Assembly: GCF_028204155.1 (NCBI RefSeq)
Contig: NZ_JAQLOI010000003.1
Location: 868,001 to 932,000, forward strand
Direction of reading: 5' to 3'
Source of the DNA: Vibrio algarum
GTDB lineage: Bacteria > Pseudomonadota > Gammaproteobacteria > Enterobacterales > Vibrionaceae
Length of the DNA stretch: 64,000 nt
Both the position numbers and the translations under genes were made by a program. Positions 36,571 to 45,824 of the stretch are shown piece by piece (position 1 is the first letter of the stretch; every line of letters starts with the position of its first letter). Below the pieces are notes generated by a model that searched no databases, had not been told where the DNA came from, and worked only from the letters and a program-made list of their open reading frames with translations.

Positions 36571-37245
36571 ATGATTCGTCTATTGATGGCCTTACCTTTA
36601 GCCGTATTACTAAGTTATAGCTTAGTGGGTATGATGGCGTGGATGGTTGACCTGAATACGAAAGAGACGAAGTCGGAACATGAAGCGTTGAGATTTAACT
36701 TCTTTATGACTGAAACGGAACAAGCGAGTCAGAGAAAAAGTCGTGACCTGCCGAAGCCACCTGAAATGAAACCTTTACCACCTGAGCAGACCTTTTCGGC
36801 CATAACCCGAAAACAACCGTTGGATACGCCAACGTTAGAGCCTGTGACGGAGATGGACGTAGAATTGTCTGTTGCTCCTGTAAAGTTCGCGGCGATTGCG
36901 CCAACATTGCCAAGTGTAGCGTATGACAAGGCCTCAATAGCACAACAAACGCAACCTATTCAACTAGGAAAAACGCAACAAGTAATGCCTTTGCATCGAA
37001 AAGAACCGGATTACCCGAAAAAAGCGCTGCAAAGAAAGATAGAAGGTTATGTTGTGGTTTCATTCGATATTGATCGCTCAGGTAAACCAGAAAACATCAT
37101 AATTGAAGAATCCTATCCTTCACGGGTATTTAATCGAGAAGCATTACGAGCATTAAAAAAATGGAAATATCAGCCAATGTTGGTTAATGGATTGGCGCAG
37201 ACAAGATATGGGCAACGGGTAAAGTTGGAGTTTAAGATCCAGTGA
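36571..37245 (+). CDS. tonB: TonB energy transducer (TonB2-type)
   Basis: A 224-residue protein with an N-terminal membrane helix (about residues 5-25), a Pro-rich spacer (DLPKPPEMKPLPPEQTF) and a C-terminal TonB domain (HRKEPDYPKKALQRKIEGYV to ALRALKKWKYQPMLVNG). TonB passes motor energy to the outer-membrane receptor. The spacer is fairly short, as in vibrio TonB2 proteins. It overlaps the TPR gene by four bases. Its partner is most likely the receptor at the head of this locus. Confidence 0.92.
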   Translation: MIRLLMALPLAVLLSYSLVGMMAWMVDLNTKETKSEHEALRFNFFMTETEQASQRKSRDLPKPPEMKPLPPEQTFSAITRKQPLDTPTLEPVTEMDVELSVAPVKFAAIAPTLPSVAYDKASIAQQTQPIQLGKTQQVMPLHRKEPDYPKKALQRKIEGYVVVSFDIDRSGKPENIIIEESYPSRVFNREALRALKKWKYQPMLVNGLAQTRYGQRVKLEFKIQ

Positions 37246-38422
37246 TAAAACTTAAGGCAAACTCTATGGTTCTCGCGTTACTCGCTTTCTGTGTGATGGC
37301 CTCACCACAAGTTCGAGCCGAGTCTGAACAACTGACCCAGCGGACGGCAAGGCAGGTGCAATTAGCGTACGAAATGCAACTAAATGAAAAGCCAAATGAG
37401 GCGATAGACCTCCTAAAAGGCGTATCAACAACTAAAAAGTACGATATCGCTTATATAGCGCGGATGTTAGGCGGGCTTTATTGGCAAATAGAGCAACCGA
37501 AGCAAGCAATCAAAGCGTTAACATTGGCGGTCGAAGAAAAAGTATTAGCGAGTGAACAGCATAGAGATGCCCAACGGATGTTAGCCGATATTCTGTTGAT
37601 GGAAGGGGAATACCAATTAGCGGAATACACCTACCGAGAACTCGTTCCAGTCTATACACGGGTAAGTGACTTAGAACTGGTTTGGCTCAGAATCGCACAG
37701 GCTCAATATCAACAGCAGAAATGGTCTCTGGTTGAGACATCGATTAATCATCAGCAACGTTACCTTAAAGAAGCGAAACTTCAACCAAAGGTAACACCGC
37801 TCAATATGAAGCTTGGCGCGCAGATTGCTCAAAAAAATGGCACAGTGCATTGACCACGGCGAAATCGTTGAGAGAACTGGAGCCCTATAACTACCTGTGG
37901 TGGAAGCAATTAACCACGCTCTACATCTACACCGAGCAGCACAATAAAGCTTTGATTACTCTTCAACAGGCTGATCGCGCGGGATTCGAACTGAGTGAGC
38001 AATTGCTGATACTGATGGCTCAATTATATGCACAAAATAAGGTACCTCAGAAAGCGGGCGAAACGTACGCGAGACTAAAGTCGTTGGAGAGTAGACCAGA
38101 GTTGTTGGCACAACAAGCCACATATTGGCAGTTAGCCAAAGAGTGGAGTAAGGCGAGTTCTAGTTGGCGAAAAGCCGCAACATTAGATCAAAAATACTAC
38201 TGGCAGCATACACTTCTGATGCTGAAACTGAACGACTTTACTGCGGCGTTAGCCAGCATCAATCAACTAAGTGAAATAACAAGTGACGTATTGCTAGCCA
38301 AAACTCAAGCACTTAGCGCTTTGGGACACAGAAGTCAGGCGCTTCAAGTCGTAACTGAATTACATAAAGTAGACCCTAGCGATAATTCGTTGCATTGGAT
38401 TAAGTATTTGACTAAGGATTGA
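37242..38422 (+). pseudogene. TPR protein of TonB2-type operon (one frameshift)
   Basis: A secreted tetratricopeptide-repeat protein with a signal peptide (to about residue 26, VRA). Helical pairs include YIARMLGGLYWQIEQPKQAI, RMLADILLMEGEYQLAEYTY and ATYWQLAKEWSKASSSWRKA. The gene breaks at the A7 run 37831-37837; adding one A gives exactly 393 residues. A TPR gene closes the TonB2 operon in other vibrios, so the position is expected. It probably acts as a periplasmic scaffold. It overlaps tonB by four bases. Confidence 0.8.
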
Positions 38423-38447
38423 TATTTTCCGTAAAAAGACTTCTTAA

Positions 38448-38535
38448 AAGGTACCCAGCCCCAGCATCGATACCGGAGAATAATATCCCTATGGGTAGAA
38501 TCTCTAACAGACGAAGAAAACGCCGACGGTAACTC
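38448..38535 (+). repeat. Degenerate duplicate of the DUF1415 gene 3' end
   Basis: About 80 bp closely match the end of the DUF1415 gene (about 25106-25190), including a shared run of 22 identical bases (38467-38488 and 25131-25152). The scrap has substitutions and indels and is not a working gene. It lies just after the TPR gene and is a likely recombination footprint. Confidence 0.8.
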
Positions 38536-38599
38536 TGTATATATCCTGAACGAAAGCGCCTCTTTACTCATTTCTAATTCCGCTATAGGAAGTGAATCT

Positions 38600-38854
38600 A
38601 TGATTAAACATAGAGGCCTTTCCATTGACTGCAGTAAACAAGAATCTCAAATACGTCTGTTTGTAACCTCAAATGATAAGAAAGGGCAACTGACTATTTT
38701 ATCTGGCTCTGGTAATCGTTTATCGAGTATCATCTATAAAGGCTCAACGGTTAATTACAGCATGAACGCAGAGCAGTTCCCACTAACCGTGATATACGAT
38801 GCTGAAGGCAAAGAGAGCCAATTCGTCATAAGCTCCGATTGTCTCCTTGAATAA
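38600..38854 (+). CDS. Short orphan hypothetical protein
   Basis: An 84-residue ORF with GGAAGTG about six bases before its ATG. It has a beta-rich composition (LTILSGSGNRLSSIIYKGST, LTVIYDAEGKESQF). The reading frame stays open upstream to the edge of the DUF1415 scrap, so it may be the tail of a lost larger gene. No signal peptide or known family was recognised. It is convergent with the lipoprotein gene 15 bp away. Whether it is expressed is uncertain. Confidence 0.4.
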   Translation: MIKHRGLSIDCSKQESQIRLFVTSNDKKGQLTILSGSGNRLSSIIYKGSTVNYSMNAEQFPLTVIYDAEGKESQFVISSDCLLE

Positions 38855-38869
38855 ACGCATCTCTGGAAA

Positions 38870-39349
38870 TTACTCTTGCCAAGTAGCACGCTCTTCTGCG
38901 GTTTGAAATACCCTTTGCAAAGGCGGGTTTCCATCGTAAGACCAGATCTCCACCAGAAATTCTGATGTTGCACTTGGTAGTGAAAACGAAACCTCTATCT
39001 CACCTGACTCCAAAGGCACAGCAGTGACTTTACTACCATTATTAGCCTGATAAGTCCCATCCGAGCCCATCAAGAATTCTGTGTAAATCGATAAGTAACT
39101 TCGCTTAGAGAATAACTCAGAGACACTAACTTCCAATTGATAGGTCTCAACTGATCCGTAGCTAAATCCATCAGGAATAGAGAGATCTTGCATATCTCGA
39201 AGCGCGACAGGTTCAATTTGCGGTGAGCTGTCTGTGACTGTTTCTGTAAGGGAATCAGCCACAGGTGACGAGTTGCTCTCACCATCCCCGCCACCGCCGC
39301 CGCCACAACCTTGAAGTAAAACCAGCATCATTATCCATACGATTTTCAT
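38870..39349 (-). CDS. Lipoprotein next to GEVED/LruC protein
   Basis: A 159-residue lipoprotein. The signal peptide ends in the lipobox LLQGC, followed by a run of six Gly and a Ser/Thr/Pro-rich linker. The remaining 100 residues look like a beta domain (YQLEVSVSELFSKRSYLSIY, EIEVSFSLPSATSEFLVEIW). It starts ten bases after the large GEVED/LruC gene, so the two are co-transcribed. It may hold the large protein at the cell surface. I recognise no family. Confidence 0.7.
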   Translation of the reverse strand: MKIVWIMMLVLLQGCGGGGGGDGESNSSPVADSLTETVTDSSPQIEPVALRDMQDLSIPDGFSYGSVETYQLEVSVSELFSKRSYLSIYTEFLMGSDGTYQANNGSKVTAVPLESGEIEVSFSLPSATSEFLVEIWSYDGNPPLQRVFQTAEERATWQE

Positions 39350-39359
39350 AACGTGTCTC

Positions 39360-41469
39360 CTAAGGTTGATAGATTTTGTCTTTGTTTGCTTTTTCAGATT
39401 TAAACCAGTCTTTTTCTAACGCACCGCCGCTTTCTGCATAGTTAGCAAACGCGGGATAAGCATTAACAAGATCAACTCTTTCTAGTGGCCATTGCCATTC
39501 ATCGCTGATCATTAATGCCCAAGGTAGATTGTTAGCGGTTTTGAAATAGATGTCATTGCTGTCGTCACTGGCATCAACACCTAATCCCCACATAGACTCG
39601 CCATCAAATTTTTCTGTAGGGCTTTGATCCGGTAAGTGTACTTCCCATTTTCGACCCGGATGAAGGGGAAGGTTTTCACCGTGGTAGTAACCCGGTGTAG
39701 AAAAAATAAAGGGGTCATAGGGCATGTTTGCGAGTTCTGTTGCCTCAACGCCATCAATAAATGAGATGTGCAGCTCAAAAAGGAAAGATTCGTTCTCGCG
39801 GCAGTTGGATAGGGTTCTAAAGTAGCGGCAGTCTTGGCCTTTTTCCTTGTTGAGTTCATTTGAGACGATAAAAATGGCATCGTTGCTATCGGCTTCAAGT
39901 CCACTGTTTTCTAGTTGCATATCGTTATGAGTTTGGCGGGTAAGCAAGGTATCAATTTGTTCACGGTGAAGCCCGGGCAATCGGACAGCAAAGCCGTTGT
40001 GATAGTCAGCGCCAAACGCTGCCAATCGTCCTTTAATAAAAGATTTTTTAACTTCTCCATCCTTTAGCACTTCGGTGACACGATAATGCATGACAACGTC
40101 ATTCATATCGTAGTCGGCGGTATAGGGCCAATTATCTTCGTAAGCCAGCGTTGCGTATCCAGTTTCACTGGGGAAATGTCGAACGGTGACCCCTTCAGAA
40201 ATGACCATTATTTGATGATCTTCTACTTCACCAGAGGTGGACCCTCCCGCAGGGGATAGGCCTGTTTGTTGGCTAAAACGGAAGCGGCTCCACGTTAGCC
40301 CTTCTATCGCCTGTATGTCAGCCGTGAAAAAAGAGTGTTACGGCCTTTTTCTAATAATATATCGGTGAATACTTGTTCACCTTCATCGGTAAAGTCACCA
40401 TCTTGATTCCAATCGAACCATGAAGAAAGATAACCTTGTGTTGAAGCTTCTACGGTAATGATAGTATCTAGCCCCGCCTCAATCGCGGTAACAAATCCAA
40501 CGCCATCTTCATCATTTAATCCAACGGTATTATCGCTGAGAGGTGCGACCAATCCATCTTGCTCACCGTCTGGCGCGAGAGAACCCATCCAAGTGAGGTT
40601 ATCAAGTTGATGTCTTGGGCCATTACTGGCGAGAGTGGTTTGATAGGAGTCTGGTGCATCTCCAAAATCAATGGTTGAATCTTCATCTATGACCGGTGCA
40701 TTAGCACAACGGGCACCATCGTTTTGGTTTGAACTAGGGCCATCTGCGAACTTAACCGCGGTTACTAAACCATTATTAATATTCGATTGATCGGATAGGT
40801 CGATGCGAAAGATAGCGCCATCTTGGTTTCGGGAAACGTAGTAGTATCCGTTTACATCAAAGTATCCCGCTCCAAATGTCCCTGTTTGACCTGTGTCGCC
40901 AACATAAGAACTGTCGCCAGTGACGGTATCAAACTCATAGAGGTAACCTGTATTGTTGTCCACTCCATAAAGCAGGCTGTTTCCGGGATGAAAGGCGAAG
41001 TCCGTTAGGTTAACGGTTGCCTCGCTTGTGATTTTCTCAACGGTTAGTGTGCTATCGCTGTCTATATCTAGGGGGAAAGGTCTATTTTAAACAAGCCCTT
41101 ACCGGTGCGATAAAGGTAATAGTGTTTGTTAAACACATCCCCGACATAAAAAGTATAGTCTGCTGGTAAGCCTGTCGTCTTTACAGTTTCGGCCTGAAAA
41201 TCTTTACCTAATCGGACTATCTGTTTTACGGTTGTGTCATATCCATAAATATATCGGCTTTCAAAATCAAACCCGACACCATTGATGTTGCTTCTGACCC
41301 CTGTGTCACCCTGTAACAAGCTCGTTTGTCCTGTTACTAGATTTACCCCATAGACTTTAACGGGTTTTGATTGAAACAGATAAGCTTTACTGGGACAGGT
41401 ATCGAAAGGGAGTGCATTTGCACTACGTGATATGCTGATAAGTAGTATGAGTAAAAGTAGTTTTTTCAT
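39360..41469 (-). pseudogene. Secreted GEVED / LruC-domain protein, candidate matrix protein (two frameshifts)
   Basis: A large secreted protein with, in order: signal peptide (to about residue 20, SANA); a propeller-like region like DUF6923 (VYGVNLVTGQTSLLQGD, GYDTTVKQIVRL); a linker with DFGDAPDSYQTT; a GEVED domain (SSWFDWNQDGDFTDEGEQVF ending SGEVEDHQ); and a C-terminal LruC domain (ATLAYEDNWPYTADYDMNDV). It breaks at C5 (41071-41075) and A6 (40327-40332); adding one base at each gives exactly 703 residues. A lipoprotein gene follows 10 bp downstream. A SypG-like palindrome and sigma-54-like promoter lie upstream, predicting biofilm-linked expression. A surface or matrix role is inference. 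Confidence 0.78.
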
Positions 41470-41507
41470 TGAAACATCCCTTTTTAATGAGTGACTTAGT
41501 AAGGTGT

Positions 41508-41523
41508 TTCAATCTTTGTGCCA
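41508..41523 (-). promoter_or_regulatory. Sigma-54-like promoter of GEVED/LruC gene
   Basis: On the minus strand TGGCACAAAGATTGAA has a perfect -24 element but GA instead of GC at -12, correctly spaced. The predicted start is about 30 bp before the ATG. Confidence 0.5.
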
Positions 41524-41569
41524 TATTTATATCATTGAAATATAAGGAAATAAATTTAAATGGGAAGAG

Positions 41570-42718
41570 TTATCTAAATTGAATCTCATTTTGAGAACGA
41601 TTTATCAAAGTGAAATATTCAAGCTCTATATCGTTCACTTTCTGGGTAATGGAAAAGTTCTTCACAATTCTTTTGTGTGCATTTGTTGCAAGCCAGTTTT
41701 GCAATGGTTTTGATTGATGTAGGCGCAACATAGCGCTGGGTAATGCGTATTTGTTGTTAGGATCATAGAGAATAGCGGATTGGTTGTGATGAACCACTTC
41801 AGGAATACCATCGATATTGGGTGCAATAATAGGTAAAGCCGAGAGCCCTGCTTCTGCGATAACGAGCCCAAAAGCTTCGCTACGAGCAGCACTAATGAAG
41901 GCATCGCATCCCCCTCTTAACCAAGCAATTGGTCTGTTTTGTTCACTGACAAAGTGAATGTGTTTTTCTAAACCGAGCCCTTGAGCTTGATCGGATAGTG
42001 TCTGTTTTTCTTCACCTTCGCCCACGATGAGCAAATGGATATCACGTGATTGGCAGTTAATGTCTTGCATTGCCTTTATGATTTTATCGATACCTTTTCT
42101 AAAAATAAGCGAACCTATTGTGACAAACAGGAAGCTGTTTTCTGAAAGGTTTAGCCTCTGCTTTACTTTGATTATTGGGGTATTGGTAAGTAATGACAGA
42201 TCAATACCATTATGAATGACTTTTATACGATTACTAGGGTAGCCATCGTTACGTAAATTTTGGCTTATTGCTTCGCTCACTAGGACAGTTTTTTGTGATA
42301 GATATAAGCCTAGGCTCACTCTATCTCGCAACGTATAGTCGCAATGTAATAGGGTCAGCATAGGTACGTTACTTATTTTGCATGCGGCCGCCATCCATTG
42401 AACAGGGCCGCCACTATTAACGTGGACAATATCCACGCTGTTTTTTCTAATTAAATCACATCCTTTAAAGATCAACCGAAACCAATTGCTAACCGAATAC
42501 TTCGGTTTAGCCCAACCAAATAACAGTGAAAACTTATCTAGCTGTGTCGGAATGGACAGGGAATTCAGTTTATTATGAAGAGCCGTACAATTTGTCCAGA
42601 CTATTGGCCTAAATTTTTCTTTGTCAATGTGGATAATAATATTGAGTAGTGCTTGTTCACTACCTCGAATCCAATTCTCCCCATAGTGGACAAAGAGAAT
42701 GGTTTTTCGCTGCTCCAT
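41570..42718 (-). CDS. Family 4 glycosyltransferase (last gene of syp-like cluster)
   Basis: A 382-residue GT-B enzyme. The C-terminal donor domain has FVTIGSLIFRKGIDKIIKAM, LLIVGEGEEK and the EAFGLVIAEAGLSALPII motif of GT4. The N-terminus (HYGENWIRGSEQALLNIIIH) is the usual acceptor-side start. It begins at the base after the sypR stop and closes the cluster. In V. fischeri, sypR is the last syp gene, so this is an extra transferase or a relocated sypJ equivalent. The sugar is not predictable. Confidence 0.85.
   Translation of the reverse strand: MEQRKTILFVHYGENWIRGSEQALLNIIIHIDKEKFRPIVWTNCTALHNKLNSLSIPTQLDKFSLLFGWAKPKYSVSNWFRLIFKGCDLIRKNSVDIVHVNSGGPVQWMAAACKISNVPMLTLLHCDYTLRDRVSLGLYLSQKTVLVSEAISQNLRNDGYPSNRIKVIHNGIDLSLLTNTPIIKVKQRLNLSENSFLFVTIGSLIFRKGIDKIIKAMQDINCQSRDIHLLIVGEGEEKQTLSDQAQGLGLEKHIHFVSEQNRPIAWLRGGCDAFISAARSEAFGLVIAEAGLSALPIIAPNIDGIPEVVHHNQSAILYDPNNKYALPSAMLRLHQSKPLQNWLATNAHKRIVKNFSITQKVNDIELEYFTLINRSQNEIQFR
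41583..41597. promoter_or_regulatory. SypG-like palindrome upstream of GEVED/LruC gene
   Basis: ATCTCATTTTGAGAA, one mismatch from the TTCTCA-N3-TGAGAA palindrome found at three other places. Its centre is about 74 bp from the centre of the sigma-54-like promoter. Confidence 0.65.
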
Positions 42719-43351
42719 TTAGCGGCCTCGTCCATTAAAGATGACGGTAACGGTTTTAACTAAAATCGTAAAATCTATCGCGATCCAATGGTAAAATGAA
42801 GTCATTGCAAGCGCGTAACTATGGTCAAAGCCCACCTTTCTTCTTACGTCATCGATGCAAGTATCGTATCCCTGATTGACCTGAGCAAGCCCCGTAATGC
42901 CAGGCGAAACACCATAGGTACGTTCTACAAAAAACGGGATAGCTTGATTGAGTTTTTTATAAAAGCTAGGACGCTCCGGCCGTGGGCCAATTAACGACAT
43001 TTCACCTTTTAGTACATTGATCAGTTGAGGTATCTCATCCAAGCGTGTTTTACGCATTAACCGGCCTATGGGTGTGATTCTAGGGTCGTTATCCACCGCC
43101 CAAACTGCGCCAGATTTTTCTTCAGCGTTTTGATACATGGTTCTAAATTTAATAATTTCAAAAAAGGTGATTGTCTCTGGTGTGCATTTTCCCACACGCA
43201 GTTGTTTATAAAAAACAGGTCCTTTAGAGCTGGTCTTAATCAATAGCGCCATAATAGGATATAGTGGCAGTAATAATGCTAAGACGCACGTTGCAACTAA
43301 AATATCAAAGATGCGTTTCGCGATGTGGATTTCCCGGTGGTGATTATTCAT
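42719..43351 (-). CDS. sypR: Undecaprenyl-phosphate sugar-1-phosphate transferase (SypR-like)
   Basis: A 210-residue initiating transferase that loads the first sugar phosphate on undecaprenyl phosphate. One membrane helix (about residues 14-36) precedes the conserved domain: FYKQLRVGK, EIIKFRTMYQNAEE, and TRLDEIPQLINVLKGEMSLI followed by GPRPERP. It is the short single-domain form, without the long WcaJ N-terminus. It sits third from the end of the operon read from sypP, as in V. fischeri, where sypR is last. Confidence 0.88.
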   Translation of the reverse strand: MNNHHREIHIAKRIFDILVATCVLALLLPLYPIMALLIKTSSKGPVFYKQLRVGKCTPETITFFEIIKFRTMYQNAEEKSGAVWAVDNDPRITPIGRLMRKTRLDEIPQLINVLKGEMSLIGPRPERPSFYKKLNQAIPFFVERTYGVSPGITGLAQVNQGYDTCIDDVRRKVGFDHSYALAMTSFYHWIAIDFTILVKTVTVIFNGRGR

Positions 43352-43370
43352 TGCGTTTCCCTCGAAATGT

Positions 43371-44570
43371 TCAGATATTTAGATGTTTGGTTTTATCTGG
43401 GCGTTCATCAGGCTTTTGGCCTGACAATAAATAATGTATACCGCCTATAAAATTAGCTAAGTGCCCAGCCAGCAGATAACTGATTACCGACATGACTCTA
43501 TTGCTTCTTAACGAAGGTAGGCTGTAACAAGCTAACCCCATGCTATAAAGCGCAATTTGGGCGACAAGAGCGAAAAAGAAAAATGGCGTGTCTGCAAGAA
43601 GAAATGAACACACAAAACAGACCATCATCAGATAGGGAGTTAGCAGTCTTAACCCTTTTCCTGAGAAGAAAGTGAAGGCGGTACTCGCATATTTAGGTTT
43701 GAATAAATGGAATAAACGAAGTACCTGTTGCATGTTACCTGCCGAAATTCTAAGCCGTCTTTTAAAATCGTCTTTGTGGCTGCTTTCTTCCAGTTCAACG
43801 GCATTAATTCTAGGTTCAAATATGGCGATATAACCCTGCTCTACGATTTTCATGGGTAAAACGAAATCATCATTAATGGTGTCGTGGTCAAGAGCCTGAA
43901 ACAACGAGCGACGAAATAAATAAAAAGCGCCATGGCAGCCAATCGTCGCACCTAAACTGGCTTCACCTCCTTTTATTGAGGCTTGGTATTGCCAGTATTT
44001 TTCTTCGTCACTCTTTCCGCTAAACGTCATGCAATAATTAGGGTTAACTACTCCGACTCGTTCGTTTTGGAAAGATTGAGCCGCTATTTGAAGAGAATCT
44101 ATCGATAGAAGAGCGGAAACGTCACTGAGCGCCACAATATCTGAAGTTGCTCGAGTGACTAACTCGTTAATAACGGCAATTTTTCCTCGGTTGTGGGTAA
44201 AATTAATTATCTCTAAATGAACATCTGCACATATTGCTTCTTGTATAGCGAGTTCAGCGAGTTCAACGGTATTGTCTGTACAGCCATCACACGCAATAAC
44301 CACACAAAGCTTTTCTCGGGGGTAATCCAAGCTTGCGATGTTTCGTATTTTTTCTTGGATCCATCGTGCTTCATTGTAAGCGGGAACAATAAGTGAAACT
44401 CTAGGTAAAACACTGTCTCCCTTGTCTTTTTTGAAATTTCTCAAGGCCACCGAAACGAGTTTCAACGGTCTGTTTTTTCTGTACCAGCTCAGCAATATTG
44501 GATAGCCAACATGGTTATATATGATTAAGCTGGCACTGATTAAACAGCATAGGATTAAAAAGGTTTCCAT
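43371..44570 (-). CDS. sypQ: Membrane family 2 glycosyltransferase (SypQ-like)
   Basis: A 399-residue processive-type GT2. There is an N-terminal membrane helix, then a catalytic domain with SLIVPAYNEARWIQEKIRNI, CVVIACDGCTDNTVELAELA and INDDFVLPMKIVEQG. A RLRISAGNMQ stretch takes the place of the QxxRW motif. About four C-terminal helices follow. It likely builds or extends the polysaccharide repeat at the inner membrane. Its start shares a base with the sypP stop. Confidence 0.85.
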   Translation of the reverse strand: METFLILCCLISASLIIYNHVGYPILLSWYRKNRPLKLVSVALRNFKKDKGDSVLPRVSLIVPAYNEARWIQEKIRNIASLDYPREKLCVVIACDGCTDNTVELAELAIQEAICADVHLEIINFTHNRGKIAVINELVTRATSDIVALSDVSALLSIDSLQIAAQSFQNERVGVVNPNYCMTFSGKSDEEKYWQYQASIKGGEASLGATIGCHGAFYLFRRSLFQALDHDTINDDFVLPMKIVEQGYIAIFEPRINAVELEESSHKDDFKRRLRISAGNMQQVLRLFHLFKPKYASTAFTFFSGKGLRLLTPYLMMVCFVCSFLLADTPFFFFALVAQIALYSMGLACYSLPSLRSNRVMSVISYLLAGHLANFIGGIHYLLSGQKPDERPDKTKHLNI

Positions 44571-45676
44571 TACGCTAGTTCTCCCATTGATAGCTCATCA
44601 TAGGCTTTGACCATCTGATGAATGTTATTGTTTGTTACAACAAATTCTCTAGGGAGTCTATTGGATTGATTTGCCAAACTTCTTGCAAGTGATTGAGCAA
44701 GATCCGCCACGTTATTCGATTTTGCTAATGATCCTGTATGTGAGCATAAAACTTCAGCTGATGCGCCAACATTGGTCACTACTGCAGGAATGTTACACGC
44801 TTGAGCTTCTAATGGTGATAGCGGTAAACCTTCAAATCGAGAAGGTAAACAAAATAGGTCAAGTGATTGATAAAACCTCGGCATATTTTCTACTAAACCA
44901 AGAAAAATAACTTGGCCTTTTAATTGCAACTTTTCTACTAAGATTTCTAGATTTGCTCTTTGAGAACCCTCACCAGCAATGACTAATATCGTGTCTTTGG
45001 AGAGCAGTGCAAGTGCTTTAATGGCTAAGTCATGGCCTTTTACGTGCTCCAATCTGCCTGCAGAACCAATGATTATCTTGTTCTCAGGTAATTTGAATAG
45101 TTCTCGAGCAAGTTGCCTAGATCCCGGTTTAAACTTAGTACAGTCCACCCCATTTTTAATCACAATAGATCTGGAACCTGAAAAACAGGCATTGAGTTTC
45201 TCTTTTACGTGAGAAGCATCCGCCACCAAGGTTGGTTTTGCTGCTTTAAGGACCATACCCTGAATACGTCTATGCTTTTTATCTTCTAGGTGCCATGCGT
45301 CATGTTCTGTGTGAATTCTTACGGGTACACCAGCCATGCGCGCAGCATATCCAGCATACAGTAATGGACCAATGTGGTGAGTATGAACAACGTCAGGTTT
45401 TACTGCCTTGAATGCTTTGATTAGAGTGAGGATTAAGCTCAATTGAACACCGGATTTTTTGTTTAAAAATACCAGCTGATTTTCAAAAGCTTGTAGTCGA
45501 GGCCAGTTTTTAAGCGATTCATCTTTTGTCCCTTCAAGACTGACTATGAGTACCTGATCGCAAGGATTTGCGAAACTCAATAGATCGAGGGTTAAGCTTT
45601 CGAGTCCACCAGGGGCGAGATGTTGAACCACATGGATGACTTTTTTCCCGTGTCTTTGCGCTGAGGTAATATTCAT
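44570..45676 (-). CDS. sypP: Family 4 glycosyltransferase (SypP-like)
   Basis: A 368-residue GT-B enzyme with HVVQHLAPGGLESLTLDLLS at the N-terminus, GSAGRLEHVKGHDLAIKAL at the start of the donor domain, and FCLPSRFEGLPLSPLEAQAC as the EX7E segment. It opens the sypP-Q-R unit. AAGGA lies nine bases before the ATG. A strong sigma-54 promoter and SypG-like palindrome lie directly upstream, matching the sypP promoter known in V. fischeri. Confidence 0.85.
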   Translation of the reverse strand: MNITSAQRHGKKVIHVVQHLAPGGLESLTLDLLSFANPCDQVLIVSLEGTKDESLKNWPRLQAFENQLVFLNKKSGVQLSLILTLIKAFKAVKPDVVHTHHIGPLLYAGYAARMAGVPVRIHTEHDAWHLEDKKHRRIQGMVLKAAKPTLVADASHVKEKLNACFSGSRSIVIKNGVDCTKFKPGSRQLARELFKLPENKIIIGSAGRLEHVKGHDLAIKALALLSKDTILVIAGEGSQRANLEILVEKLQLKGQVIFLGLVENMPRFYQSLDLFCLPSRFEGLPLSPLEAQACNIPAVVTNVGASAEVLCSHTGSLAKSNNVADLAQSLARSLANQSNRLPREFVVTNNNIHQMVKAYDELSMGELA

Positions 45677-45730
45677 AACGCTATCCTTCTATTAAAAATG
45701 TGGGACTTATTGGATTTTCAATAGTTATTT

Positions 45731-45746
45731 TGCAGGGAGCGTGCCA
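45731..45746 (-). promoter_or_regulatory. Sigma-54 promoter upstream of sypP
   Basis: On the minus strand TGGCACGCTCCCTGCA is a near-perfect match with GG and GC ten bases apart. The predicted start is about 45 bp before the ATG. Confidence 0.88.
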
Positions 45747-45804
45747 AGTTTATTTTCCTTTAATAACAGTTGGTTAGTGTTTGAGGTTTGTGTCTTAATC
45801 GTAT

Positions 45805-45819
45805 TTCTCAATATGAGAA
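45805..45819. promoter_or_regulatory. SypG-like palindrome upstream of sypP
   Basis: TTCTCAATATGAGAA is a perfect 6-3-6 palindrome, its centre about 73 bp upstream of the sigma-54 promoter centre. Confidence 0.8.
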
Positions 45820-45824
45820 TGAAA

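Noticed and set aside
39360..41469. Three separate minus-strand genes in the GEVED/LruC region.
   Set aside because: The pieces join at homopolymers into one continuous domain order with signal peptide first and LruC last.
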